DNA of 19,135 bases from an uncultured Bacteroidales bacterium (GTDB lineage: Bacteria; Bacteroidota; Bacteroidia; Bacteroidales; Tenuifilaceae): assembly GCA_937915475.1 (NCBI GenBank), contig CALGIR010000371.1:1-19135 (forward strand), written 5' to 3'. Shown piece by piece: positions 1 through 8,598 of this stretch (position 1 is the stretch's first letter; the number at the start of each line of letters is the position of its first letter). A program made the position numbers and the translations under genes. The notes under the pieces were generated by a model. The model had not been told where the DNA came from and made no database searches. It saw nothing but the letters and a program-made list of their open reading frames with translations.

Positions 1-1184
1 ATCAATGAAACCATGTCCGATGATACTTTACCCGCTGTCTTCAAAACCATTGACGAACCGAGGGTGAAGAAGAAAAGCATCCCTGCCGAAAGTAGGATTG
101 TTGGGATGATGATTAAGTAGGGGTAAGAAGGGTTATAGCATACAATTTTTGAGAGCTGTGCCGACGACATCAGGAGTATGGCAAGAATCAGGGTGTTCCT
201 CTTCCCAAGTTTTGGGCTTATCCAGTTAAGGGGGAAAACGGCCAATAATCCTGTGATTGCCCAAACGGTTCCGTTAATGCCAAGCAGGTAGGCTCCTGCC
301 ACCTTATCGCCGCCAAATATATAGAATATGGGAATATATGAGCCCAGTAGGTTTACAAAGTTGAAACCCATGGCCAGCGTAAAAATTGTCAATGTTAACA
401 TGATAAAATTCTTGTTGCTGGCTGTGTTCTTCATGTCTTTCCAAAAGGGGGTCTTTTCTTGCTTCGACACCCTTGCAAAGCCAGGTTCACGAAGTTTGTA
501 GGTCCACCAAAAGGAGAGGGGGATAATAATGGCGGCAACCATAATCGAAACGTAACGCATCCCATCGGCTTCGTTGCCTCCTGGACCCTTAAAAATTTCC
601 ATGCTGGCAAGGGCAAAAAGCCAGGGTGTACTCATGGCAAAGAGGTTGCCCACAAAACTCTTTGCGCTAAAAAGCCTTGTTCGCTCATGGGAGTCGGTGG
701 TCATTTCCATTCCTAATGCCCCATGAGGAATCTCGAATATGGTGCAAGCGGTGTAAAACAGAAGTAGAGTAAAAAGAATATATGAAAGTTGAAACCATTG
801 GAAACCAGAGTCGGAGGGGAACCATAGTCGCACCGTATCCCCCTTTGGGATCCACCACATGAGTACGAAAGTTACTGCAACAAGAATACCTCCAATTAGC
901 AGAAATGGGCGTCTACGTCCCCATCGGGTTCGGGTATTATCGGAGATATGACCAATTAGAGGATCGGAAACGGCATCCCACAAACGCGGAATTATCAGAA
1001 TTACTCCAAGCCAAAAGGCGTTTAACCCTAAGCTGATGTTTCCCATTAATCCAACCAGCATTCCTGCTACATTAAAGAGTGCAATGGGAATAATCCCTCC
1101 GGCTCCATAGGCAGCGAGCTGCGAGAAACCAATTTTATCCTCTTTACTAGTTTTGTGCTTTACGATTGTTTCCTGTGCGCTCAT
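1..1184 (-). CDS. GPH-family (MFS) sugar:cation symporter, C-terminus cut by window edge
   Basis: Polytopic inner-membrane carrier of the glycoside-pentoside-hexuronide type, likely to import the mono- or oligosaccharides released by the upstream hydrolases. The ATG is at 1184-1182, and a GGAG Shine-Dalgarno lies 8 nt upstream, which is unusually clear for this window. About 394 codons are visible and no stop is reached before base 1; the family is usually 450-500 residues. The N-terminus (SQLAAYGAGGIIPIALFNV) leads into the first membrane segment. The family signature after TM2 is clear: DPLIGHISDNTRTRWGRRRP at about residues 74-93. Many further hydrophobic segments follow. The last visible stretch (SSMV, then KTAGKVSSDMVSL) lies where relatives usually carry an S-M-x-x-D-x-x-D segment; it looks atypical, but the cut prevents judgement. 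It starts 20 nt after the preceding gene, so it is probably the distal gene of the locus. The transporter class is secure; the substrate is inferred from context. Confidence 0.88.
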   Translation of the reverse strand, partial: MSAQETIVKHKTSKEDKIGFSQLAAYGAGGIIPIALFNVAGMLVGLMGNISLGLNAFWLGVILIIPRLWDAVSDPLIGHISDNTRTRWGRRRPFLLIGGILVAVTFVLMWWIPKGDTVRLWFPSDSGFQWFQLSYILFTLLLFYTACTIFEIPHGALGMEMTTDSHERTRLFSAKSFVGNLFAMSTPWLFALASMEIFKGPGGNEADGMRYVSIMVAAIIIPLSFWWTYKLREPGFARVSKQEKTPFWKDMKNTASNKNFIMLTLTIFTLAMGFNFVNLLGSYIPIFYIFGGDKVAGAYLLGINGTVWAITGLLAVFPLNWISPKLGKRNTLILAILLMSSAQLSKIVCYNPSYPYLIIIPTILLSAGMLFFFTLGSSMVLKTAGKVSSDMVSL

Positions 1185-1204
1185 AATAGGATCTCCAAAA
1201 TTGG

Positions 1205-4200
1205 TTAGTAGTATATTTCCACGTTTGCTGGAAATTCTTTTACCGTAATCTCATTCTTGCTAAATTCGCTACTTTCAGCTCCGTTGATGGTAACACTGGA
1301 TGGTAAATTTAATCCATTAAAGTTTTTAATTATAATCCCGTTTTCTGGCAAATTTACATCACCATAAATGTTAAAGGTGTACCTGTTTTTCTCCTTTTTA
1401 ATTGAATATGAGATATCTCCGTAGTATGTTGGTAGTTTCTCTATTGACATTCCTGCGGGTGCATCAATCCAGTCCTGATAAAGAGCAGCTGCCAGTACCA
1501 GAGTTTGGTTATACTCATTTTCGTAAACAAACATCGATCGAATGGCATTTATAAAATCGCTGCCAACCCAGGTGTGGGGCATATCGCCAATAAAACGGGG
1601 CTTTCTGTAATCGTTCCAAACCACCTCAGCCCAATGGTTCCAGCCCTGTGGTCTTCTGTCAGCAAGAAAATACTCAATTAGTTCATGTGCTCTATTGGGT
1701 TGATCAAGAAAGATAAACGAACCGATTAGACGAACCTCGTAGGGTGTGTAGTTTGACCAATCCCTTTTCCCATCCCTCCTGTCCTTAAAAAACTCGTAGT
1801 ACTGGTTAAATGTGTTGTAAACCTGAGGTTTTGGAAGATTATTGTACTCATTGCAGGGGGTAAGGGCAATGGTGGTTGATGTGGCATCAAAGTCGCCAAG
1901 CTCAACGCAACCAGGGATATAATCTATTCCTCTCGTTTTCATTGCTAGTTGAAGTGAGCTGTACAGGTTCACTCTGAAGCTGTCGCGTATTTCAGCTATT
2001 CTCTTGTATGCCTCGTTTTCGCCAAGAATCTTTTGAATTTCAGCAGCGTCTTTTAGCCCTTTCATAATAAAGAAGTTGTCCCAATACGAGTGCATGGGCT
2101 TTTCGGAGTAGCCCTCATGGCTAATGGACTCAGGTACTAATCCGTAGTATGCTCGGATACTGTCGTTACCATACCTGTAATGATCGGTTGATCGCTGTGC
2201 AATAAGCGATTCAATGTAACGAACAGCATTAAGTACATTCTCATTTTTCGATTGTAAAAACGCCGTGTCTTTAGTGAAATTGAAGTATTCGCGAATAAGG
2301 TAGATTAGCTGTCCGTGGCTATCGTGCTCAGGAACTGGGTCAGGACCCCTGAAATCGACCACGCAGGGTACTTTGCCGTTCTCAAACTGATGTTTGGCAT
2401 ACCAATCGATAAAATCCTTTACCTCTTCCACAATTCCTGATTTAAGGAGAGCCGATGAGGTTAGCGAGCCATCGCGTATCCAGCTGCGCTCGTAGGAGCG
2501 AGAGCCGGGTTGGATACCAGCCTCATCCCTGTTCACCAGAATGTAATAGAGGTTCGATTTGTAGGTATTTACAATTCTGTTGGCCGATTCGGGTAGGTTG
2601 AAACGGATATGGTTAACCTTCGTCTCCCAAAATCTATTGACCTCATCAAATTCCTTGGCCACTTGCTGGTTTGTTAGTTGAGTGCTTGCCCCCAAATTCT
2701 TATAAAAAGGAACTACAACAAAGAATTCGGTCGACTCACCCGGTTCTAGGCTAATTGAATATTTTATCACACCGCTTGCCAATCCTTTTGTATCTGTTAC
2801 ATTTTTTAATGGAGATAAAATGCCGTTTTGAAGCAGATCAACAATGTTTCCATTATCAAAATCGCTGGGATGGAATGATTCGTACTTTTTTAGGGATACA
2901 AGCTCTTTTTCATCCACCCTAATTGTTTTCCCTGCCTCAATTTCTTCAATTGTGGAAATTTTGGCTGCCCCTCCGGCCAAATTCAAGAACTGGTAGTAAG
3001 GATTAACCTGATAGGGGCGGATTAGCAGGTAGAACTCGAATTCCTTATCCCGATTGGAGGTGTTTTTGAAGTAGTACCCTATGTTTAGCTTGGAGTTTAC
3101 GTTTGCCTCTCCGCTTGCTGAAATTCCGGTTGTAAAATGTATGTCTTCCGCTTGCCATGAAACGGATGGGGTGAAGTTTAATTCCCCGTTTTCCTCTGGG
3201 AAACTCATGGATTGCGATGGTTCGACGTTGTGCCAGTTGTAAAGTGAGTCCCCAATCTTTATCATGGGTTCAATGGAGAACAAGTTCTTGTCCACCTCAA
3301 CCATCCCATCCTCGTTAATGAGGGCCTCCTTTACATCGTTGTTTACACCAGTTACTGTCCAGTATGATGCTTGCTGAGAAAAATAGCGTGGGAAGCTGCC
3401 GGGTGAAGAGTTTTTGGAACTATAAATTAAAAAATCATTTAGCGTTAATGAACTTTTTACATCAAGAAATTTAATTTCACTTATTCCAAATCCTTTAGGA
3501 TTATTGCCTTCTATAAATTTAATTTTCAGATATTTTGCTTCTGCTTCGGCAAGCCGAATGAAACTAGTATTGCTCAAGTTCGATCCAACCGAATATACTT
3601 TTTCCCATTTCTCAGCATCGTCTGATAAAAAGATCTCGAAACTTTTTGCCTGATGGTTACTAAGCCAGTTTATCTGCAAACCGCCAAACTCCCTGCGAGT
3701 TGTGAAGTCAAATAGTAGACTCTGATCCGTTAATCCTTGGCTAAGCCAGAACGTTTCGCTGTTACCATCCACCATTTTATCGGCGTTGCGTTCTTTAACA
3801 GATGATGATGCGTTAATCAGCGGCAATGGATAAGATTCAGTTTCGGGTTTAAGAGGTACAAACCTTAAATCGTCAATCCATACAGTGCCTTTCCCCCCAA
3901 CAAATGAGGCAACAGTAAACTCAATACGATTCACACGCTTCAAATCTCGGTTATTGGTTGGACCCCAAGCAAAATCGATGTGCCTTTTCTTTATTCTGAT
4001 TTTAGTCCACTCTTGTGGAAAATCGTAATTCCGATTGTTTACCCACCAAACGTTATCGCCTGAGCTATCAATAAATTTGATTTCAAAATTATTTGCGGGC
4101 GATTCAGCCTTAATCCAGAATGTAAACTCGTAGTTTTCGGGCAAGTCTATTGCAAACCATTTTTGAATACCTCCATAGCCCGTTCCCTTGGTAAAGTCGT

Positions 4201-4393
4201 AATTGAGTTGGACAGCCTGCCCTTCAATTCCTTGGTCGCCCGATAGGCTTAATTCAACGCCATCGGACTTGATAAATTCCCAACCCTCGCTGGTTTCAAA
4301 CCCATCGAGTTGAATACTTTGAGCAATGGTGAATTTGATGGGTAAAAGCAAAAAAGCTGTAATTACAACTATCCTGAAACGAATACTGCTCAT
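1205..4393 (-). CDS. Large secreted glycoside-hydrolase-like protein: CBM, discoidin (F5/8C) and alpha/alpha-toroid regions
   Basis: A 1062-residue exported protein, probably a periplasmic glycosidase of no family I can name. The signal peptide is residues 1-24 (cleavage near TIA/Q) with no lipobox. Residues about 28-182 resemble a CBM11-like jelly roll, ending in GTVWIDDLRFVPL. Residues about 188-312 fit an F5/8 type C (discoidin) domain: MVDGNSETFW, then YLKIKF. Residues about 320-595 look like a beta-sandwich linker. Residues about 605-975 look like an (alpha/alpha) toroid as in GH15, GH63 or GH94 relatives, with SYERSWIRDGSLTSSALL at 633-650, DPVPEHDSHGQ at 685-695, HSYWDNFF at 768-775 and GDMPHTWVGSDF at 936-947. 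A short beta domain closes the chain. E689, D691 and D641 are candidate acidic catalytic residues, by position in conserved-looking motifs only. It lies 30 nt after the second GH144 gene and 20 nt before the transporter, so it is probably co-transcribed. The hydrolase role is inferred from fold-like motifs and context. Confidence 0.8.
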   Translation of the reverse strand: MSSIRFRIVVITAFLLLPIKFTIAQSIQLDGFETSEGWEFIKSDGVELSLSGDQGIEGQAVQLNYDFTKGTGYGGIQKWFAIDLPENYEFTFWIKAESPANNFEIKFIDSSGDNVWWVNNRNYDFPQEWTKIRIKKRHIDFAWGPTNNRDLKRVNRIEFTVASFVGGKGTVWIDDLRFVPLKPETESYPLPLINASSSVKERNADKMVDGNSETFWLSQGLTDQSLLFDFTTRREFGGLQINWLSNHQAKSFEIFLSDDAEKWEKVYSVGSNLSNTSFIRLAEAEAKYLKIKFIEGNNPKGFGISEIKFLDVKSSLTLNDFLIYSSKNSSPGSFPRYFSQQASYWTVTGVNNDVKEALINEDGMVEVDKNLFSIEPMIKIGDSLYNWHNVEPSQSMSFPEENGELNFTPSVSWQAEDIHFTTGISASGEANVNSKLNIGYYFKNTSNRDKEFEFYLLIRPYQVNPYYQFLNLAGGAAKISTIEEIEAGKTIRVDEKELVSLKKYESFHPSDFDNGNIVDLLQNGILSPLKNVTDTKGLASGVIKYSISLEPGESTEFFVVVPFYKNLGASTQLTNQQVAKEFDEVNRFWETKVNHIRFNLPESANRIVNTYKSNLYYILVNRDEAGIQPGSRSYERSWIRDGSLTSSALLKSGIVEEVKDFIDWYAKHQFENGKVPCVVDFRGPDPVPEHDSHGQLIYLIREYFNFTKDTAFLQSKNENVLNAVRYIESLIAQRSTDHYRYGNDSIRAYYGLVPESISHEGYSEKPMHSYWDNFFIMKGLKDAAEIQKILGENEAYKRIAEIRDSFRVNLYSSLQLAMKTRGIDYIPGCVELGDFDATSTTIALTPCNEYNNLPKPQVYNTFNQYYEFFKDRRDGKRDWSNYTPYEVRLIGSFIFLDQPNRAHELIEYFLADRRPQGWNHWAEVVWNDYRKPRFIGDMPHTWVGSDFINAIRSMFVYENEYNQTLVLAAALYQDWIDAPAGMSIEKLPTYYGDISYSIKKEKNRYTFNIYGDVNLPENGIIIKNFNGLNLPSSVTINGAESSEFSKNEITVKEFPANVEIYY

Positions 4394-4423
4394 TGTTGAA
4401 ATTTTAAAAATACGAATTTTGGG

Positions 4424-5806
4424 TTACTCTAAATGCTCATATCCAAGCCTATTTAACCCTTTCTGAATAATTGGATCTTTCATTACGTAATCCCAAACTA
4501 GTCCTGTTCTGAAGTTCTCAATCATTATTAGCATTGGACCCTGAGCAATTCCAACAAAATCATCGTTTACCCAGTTTGCGGTTTGGTTGAATGAATCGTA
4601 AAAACCATATTTCCCCCAAATTTTATCACCGTTTACTTCAATAATTGATCTTATGGTTGGGAGTACAATTTCAGGGGCAAATGGAATGGATGAAAGCGAA
4701 GCATAGGGTGCAATGGTACCATCGTCAAAGTAGTTATAGTCGGGTCCAGTTGCACCTCGACCTGCATAGCCCATAAAATGCTTATCATCAAAATTATACT
4801 CTTCGGTGGGCCCATCACTGGCTGTTATTCCCCAGCAATGAGAGTTGTAACCAACCCAACCATGGGGATTTTCGATGGCATACTGTTGTTGAGCGTAGGT
4901 GGCACGCCGTGAATTCTCGAAATAATCGATACCCTTCTCCCTCATAAATGAATCGGCAATGCCACGAAAATCGATGAAGGACTGAGAGAATTGGTGCCCA
5001 AAAAGCGGAGGGAATGCGGCATGCGCTAGCCCTTCGTAGGGAGTGCGCCACTTGTACGTTTTCAGCCAAGCATTATAGCTTCTTTCTGCATTCTTCATGT
5101 CAGAGCCAGCAGCTAGAATATAGAGGAATAAAGCCTCGTTGTACCCCTCCCATCCCATATTATGCAGTCCCGTTTCTGGATACCAACCCATTGAGATGGT
5201 GCGGGCAAAGTTACCCTCATTGGGCATTTCCATAAAGTCCCAATCTATTCTGTTAAGCAGAAAAGTGGCTGTTTCGCGTATCTGTTTCTCAACCTCATTG
5301 TCGGAGTTGTAATAGTTACGTGCAAAAATTACCCCCATCATAAGCAGGCCAGTATCTACTGTTGAAAGTTCGCAGTCCCATTCGCGTGTGCCAGAGTTTA
5401 ATCTATGGAAATGGTAGTAAAACCCCTTATAACCTGCAGCTGCAGTATCGGCACTTTGCTCTGAGTTTTTGTAGAAGTTAAGCATCCTAAGGGTTATATC
5501 AGCAGCTTGTTTGCGGGTTATCCAATTCCTTTCAACCCCAACGGCAAAGCTAGGTATTCCAAAACCTGATGCGGCAATGCTCGATGGAGACCAGTCTGCA
5601 GCGCGGTCTTTTATAATCCCCCACTCCGGATGATGCTCGTTTAGGAAGAACAGAAAGGTTATTTGCTGAATGGAGTCGAGCATGGCCTCCTCCTGAACTG
5701 TCAACGGATAATCAACTTTTCCTTTTGATTCAAAAGCCAGCTGTTTTGGCTGATTGCAGGCTGCTATAACCAGAATCATGAGAAGTAAAACCTTATTGAT
5801 TTTCAT
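4424..5806 (-). CDS. GH144 / Glycoamylase-domain lipoprotein, probable beta-1,2-glucanase (short paralogue)
   Basis: A 460-residue lipoprotein of the 'glucoamylase family' (Glycoamylase domain, GH144), whose characterised founder is an endo-beta-1,2-glucanase. The lipobox VIAAC puts the lipid-bearing cysteine at residue 17; the following residues (NQPKQLAF) are not acidic, which suggests a periplasmic location. The rest is a single (alpha/alpha)6 domain, with family motifs in order: ASGFGIPSFAVGVERNWITR (79-98), STVDTGLLMMGV (148-159), GWEGYNEALFLYILA (218-232), NPHGWVGYNSHCWGITASDG (313-332), APYASLSSIPFAPE (366-379), YGFYDSFN (400-407) and QGPMLIMIENFRTGLVWD (422-439). Length and motifs match an intact enzyme. 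It is 86 nt downstream of a longer paralogue and 30 nt upstream of the 1062-residue protein. The family assignment is strong. Glucan linkage specificity is inferred, and an exo- or oligosaccharide-specific activity is possible. Confidence 0.9.
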   Translation of the reverse strand: MKINKVLLLMILVIAACNQPKQLAFESKGKVDYPLTVQEEAMLDSIQQITFLFFLNEHHPEWGIIKDRAADWSPSSIAASGFGIPSFAVGVERNWITRKQAADITLRMLNFYKNSEQSADTAAAGYKGFYYHFHRLNSGTREWDCELSTVDTGLLMMGVIFARNYYNSDNEVEKQIRETATFLLNRIDWDFMEMPNEGNFARTISMGWYPETGLHNMGWEGYNEALFLYILAAGSDMKNAERSYNAWLKTYKWRTPYEGLAHAAFPPLFGHQFSQSFIDFRGIADSFMREKGIDYFENSRRATYAQQQYAIENPHGWVGYNSHCWGITASDGPTEEYNFDDKHFMGYAGRGATGPDYNYFDDGTIAPYASLSSIPFAPEIVLPTIRSIIEVNGDKIWGKYGFYDSFNQTANWVNDDFVGIAQGPMLIMIENFRTGLVWDYVMKDPIIQKGLNRLGYEHLE

Positions 5807-5892
5807 TTTGATTTATTTTTAAGTTTTTTCAGCGCATCGAATGCCTCCGAGATATTACAATATTCTCAATGAAATAGACCTATTAATTAGGC

Positions 5893-7545
5893 CTATTGAT
5901 ATGAAAACCCAAGTGCTTCAAGCCCGTTTTGAACATCTTCATTAGCCATAAAAGTGTCCCATAGAAAACCGGTGCGATGGTTTTCTATCATACAGATAAT
6001 TGGTCCCTGGTCGATTGCCAGATACGAGTCGGCAAACCAGAGTGTAGTAAGATTAAATGAATCATTAAATCCGTAGTCGCCCCATATTTTATCGCCAATT
6101 GTATAGTAGAAAAACCGCAATGCCTGCATACTTTCGTTTGGGGTGTACGGAAACGATGAAAGGGCAGCTGTTGGAGCAATTACCCCTTTATCATTGGTGG
6201 GAGAACTGGCGGTGTAACCATTCTGAATATCGCTTGCGCTCAATCCCCAACAGTCAATTGAGTAGCCTTCATATCCCCTTGGGTTTGCAATACAGTGTGC
6301 TCGGTTAATTTGTGTATGAGCGAAGTTTTGATTCCAATAATTGGCGTACTGATCGCTTAAGTTACGTGGATCAATACCTAAGAAAGAGTAGTGTGCAAAG
6401 AAGAGTGGGCCACCATAATCGAAACCCAGAGGTAATTGAATATTGTAGAATGATTTGTTGTTAACCATTGGAAAGGCACCATTATGTGCCCATCCATTAT
6501 GGTAAACCTCATTTGAAATGGGAAAGGTTGGTGATGATGCTGCTAATACATAAACAATTAACGATTCGTTCCACCCCCTAATCTGTAGGTTCATATCCCA
6601 TTCGTAATTTGGCGACCAGTGCCAGTAAAGCACATTTTCATTGTTTTTTTGGTGCCACGACCATTCCACCTCTTCCCAAAGCTTTTGTATGGAATTGCAC
6701 ATGCCTTGCTCTGGTTGTGAGCCATTTTTAAAGTACTCCTTAACGGTGAGTAGTCCCTGGAAAAGGAGTGCTGTTTCCACCAAATCGCCTCCATTATCAC
6801 GCGAACTAAAAGGGTAAACTTTACCCGTTGTGCCGTTTATCCAGTGCGGGAAAACGCCATGGAACCTATCGGTTTCGGGATTTTTAAGGAAGTTGATAAT
6901 GGTGTTTAATCTTTCAAAACCCTCTACACGGGTTATAAAATTCCGCTCAATACCCACCAGTATCGCCATTAATCCAAAGCCGCTGCCGCCAGAGGTTACA
7001 ACGTCACCTGAGCCATAACGTTCTCGGGCTAGGCCTGATATTGGATGGGCGTAATCCCAAAAATATTTAAATGTTTGTTTTTGTAGAAGCGTTAGTAGAT
7101 CCTCGTCGGGAATTATAGGAAACTTTGGTAAGCTGTCTATGCGTGTTCTGAATGCGGATGAGTATGTTGATGTGTTTATCCCACCTAGATTTGAGCCTTG
7201 ATTGAATAAAAGTCGGTATTGTGATAAAGGATTAAGGTTTTGGTTGGGTGATATATATAGAGTTTGTGCTGAGTTGTCGAATTTATGGTTGTAAGCAGTG
7301 TCAATACCTCCGCTGATGGTAAACTTACTTTTTGAAAATTTTGTGGTATCAATTTTTGAACTGAAGAGAATTCTAATGCTGATATTTTCAAAATCAACAC
7401 CATTAATGGTGCTACCATTGGGTACAAAAACATTATTGATAAAGATAGAGTCAGCCTGAAAGTTGCCTATATTGGGGCTGTTGTCCTCTTTTTTACAGGA
7501 TATAGCTAGGGTAATAATTAATAAAAGACAAGCAAAATATCTCAT
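5893..7545 (-). CDS. GH144 / Glycoamylase-domain lipoprotein with N-terminal Ig-like domain (long paralogue)
   Basis: A 550-residue lipoprotein, paralogous to its downstream neighbour. The lipobox LAISC gives a lipidated cysteine at residue 17, followed by KKED, which fits the Bacteroidetes lipoprotein export signal for surface display. Residues about 28-135 form an extra domain resembling bacterial Ig-like (Big_5/SbsA-type) modules: a beta-rich stretch with FSSKIDTTKFSKSKFTISGG. The catalytic (alpha/alpha)6 domain covers about 145-550: VTSGGSGFGLMAILVGIERN (183-202), GGDLVETALLFQGLL (252-266), RGWNESLIVYVLAASS (323-338), NPRGYEGYSIDCWGLSASD (421-439), GVIAPTAALSSFPYTPN (454-470), YGFNDSFN (491-498) and QGPIICMIENHRTGFLWD (513-530). 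It starts 75 nt after the LamG gene, with a terminator-like hairpin between them, so its expression may be lower than that of susCD. The likely role is a surface endo-glucanase; the exact substrate is unproven. Confidence 0.9.
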   Translation of the reverse strand: MRYFACLLLIITLAISCKKEDNSPNIGNFQADSIFINNVFVPNGSTINGVDFENISIRILFSSKIDTTKFSKSKFTISGGIDTAYNHKFDNSAQTLYISPNQNLNPLSQYRLLFNQGSNLGGINTSTYSSAFRTRIDSLPKFPIIPDEDLLTLLQKQTFKYFWDYAHPISGLARERYGSGDVVTSGGSGFGLMAILVGIERNFITRVEGFERLNTIINFLKNPETDRFHGVFPHWINGTTGKVYPFSSRDNGGDLVETALLFQGLLTVKEYFKNGSQPEQGMCNSIQKLWEEVEWSWHQKNNENVLYWHWSPNYEWDMNLQIRGWNESLIVYVLAASSPTFPISNEVYHNGWAHNGAFPMVNNKSFYNIQLPLGFDYGGPLFFAHYSFLGIDPRNLSDQYANYWNQNFAHTQINRAHCIANPRGYEGYSIDCWGLSASDIQNGYTASSPTNDKGVIAPTAALSSFPYTPNESMQALRFFYYTIGDKIWGDYGFNDSFNLTTLWFADSYLAIDQGPIICMIENHRTGFLWDTFMANEDVQNGLEALGFSYQ

Positions 7546-7562
7546 CGAAGGATTTTTTTGGT

Positions 7563-7598
7563 AAAAAAGGGGTAGAAAAGGATTTCCCTTTTCTACCC
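7563..7598 (-). terminator. Intrinsic-terminator-like hairpin inside the locus
   Basis: A perfect 12-bp inverted repeat (GGGTAGAAAAGG at 7570-7581; its complement at 7587-7598) encloses a 5-nt loop. In the minus-strand direction it is followed by one C and then six T (7568-7563). It begins 22 nt after the LamG stop codon and ends 17 nt before the start of the long GH144 gene. This is the layout of a rho-independent terminator. Because the locus appears to continue in the same direction, partial read-through or 3'-end stabilisation of the susCD-lamG message is likely. The structure is seen directly; the function is inferred. Confidence 0.75.
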
Positions 7599-7620
7599 GA
7601 TTTGTAAACCTAAAGTTGTT

Positions 7621-8553
7621 CTAGTTAATCTGCGTTATCTCAGCATCGTAAAGGTCTTTTACCTCTGCTGCTGTAAGACCCCTATCATATATACGCAATT
7701 CATCGATTAAACCTTTGAAAGGAGACGCCCAATCATCATCCTGCAATTCACCTGCAAGTCGGTTGGCCCACGCACCAATAGCAAATTTCTCTGGGCTGTT
7801 AAATTTCAAATCGCCAAGTGGCAAATCTTCGCCATCACGCTGCCAACGTTCTGTGCCCATATATTCCGATCCGTCAAAGGCGGTAACGTGTACTCCATTT
7901 ACATAAGCATGGAATTTAGATGTTACGTTGTCGTAGGTACAGGTGATGTGCCTCCATTGCGGTGCGGTTACATCAACATACCAGCCATTGCCGCGTTGTC
8001 CCTTCCAATCTTCCGAATCATCCTTCCAGAAGTAGCAGTCCATTTCTGCAAAGTTGAGAGCTTGTTCTGTGTCACCTTCTGGCCAATTTCTGTGCTGCAA
8101 AAGGAAGAGGTTACCCCAGATCCAGTCGCCTTTCCCGTCTAATTGGAAAACCATTTGTTCAGGGGCATCGGTAGTTTCTATTGTATTGGGTACTTGTTTT
8201 AGCCATACCGAAAAGCTGAATGCTTTGAGTGTTTTCAGCTTGCTGTTAGCGGGCAAGGTGTATAGTAAACCCGAGTTCTTGTCAGTTGCGCCCTGAAATG
8301 CTTTTCCGCGACGACCTTCAACAAAGGTGGTTGTTGTAGTGCTGCTATTGCTCGGTGTCATTGCGCTAATCTCATCGTTTCCATTGCCTTCGAAAGAGAA
8401 ATAGGCCACCAGGTTCGATGCTGCTATTGTACTAGGATTGATTTTGCCATCATCGGGATCGGGATCGTCTTTTTTACAGGAAGTAATTGCGAGTGATGCA
8501 AAAATTAGCCCCCCTAGTAGGAGCATTCCGAAAAATTTAAACTTGTTTTTCAT
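7621..8553 (-). CDS. LamG-like (concanavalin A-fold) surface lipoprotein in SusE/F position
   Basis: A 310-residue lipoprotein, probably a surface glycan-binding protein. The lipobox LAITSC places the lipidated cysteine at residue 26; the tail KKDDPDPDDG is strongly acidic, matching the surface-export signal of Bacteroidetes lipoproteins. The rest is a single LamG-like jelly roll (LamG_3 / concanavalin A-like type): it begins near LVAYFSFEGNGND, has AFSFSVWLKQ in the first third and WRHITCTYDN in the middle, and ends with the hallmark GLIDELRIYDRGLTAAEVKDLY. No catalytic motif is apparent. It follows susD by 45 nt and is followed by a hairpin terminator. SusE/SusF or surface glycan-binding proteins normally occupy this position, so binding of the target polysaccharide is likely. 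LamG domains can also be catalytic (GH16-like folds), but the E-x-D-x-x-E motif is not seen. Confidence 0.85.
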   Translation of the reverse strand: MKNKFKFFGMLLLGGLIFASLAITSCKKDDPDPDDGKINPSTIAASNLVAYFSFEGNGNDEISAMTPSNSSTTTTTFVEGRRGKAFQGATDKNSGLLYTLPANSKLKTLKAFSFSVWLKQVPNTIETTDAPEQMVFQLDGKGDWIWGNLFLLQHRNWPEGDTEQALNFAEMDCYFWKDDSEDWKGQRGNGWYVDVTAPQWRHITCTYDNVTSKFHAYVNGVHVTAFDGSEYMGTERWQRDGEDLPLGDLKFNSPEKFAIGAWANRLAGELQDDDWASPFKGLIDELRIYDRGLTAAEVKDLYDAEITQIN

Positions 8554-8598
8554 AACATTTTTGATTTTTGGTTAAACAATAAAAAAACGAATTAATTT

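Noticed and set aside
459..716. 85-codon open frame on the plus strand, plus a 61-codon frame opposite
   Set aside because: Both are out of frame with the GPH transporter, which reads through this region with clear family motifs.
5807..5892. Weak dyads between the two GH144 genes (GCAT/ATGC and GAGAATATT/AATATCTC)
   Set aside because: Stems are very short or bulged and no T-tract follows; nothing comparable to the 7570-7598 hairpin.
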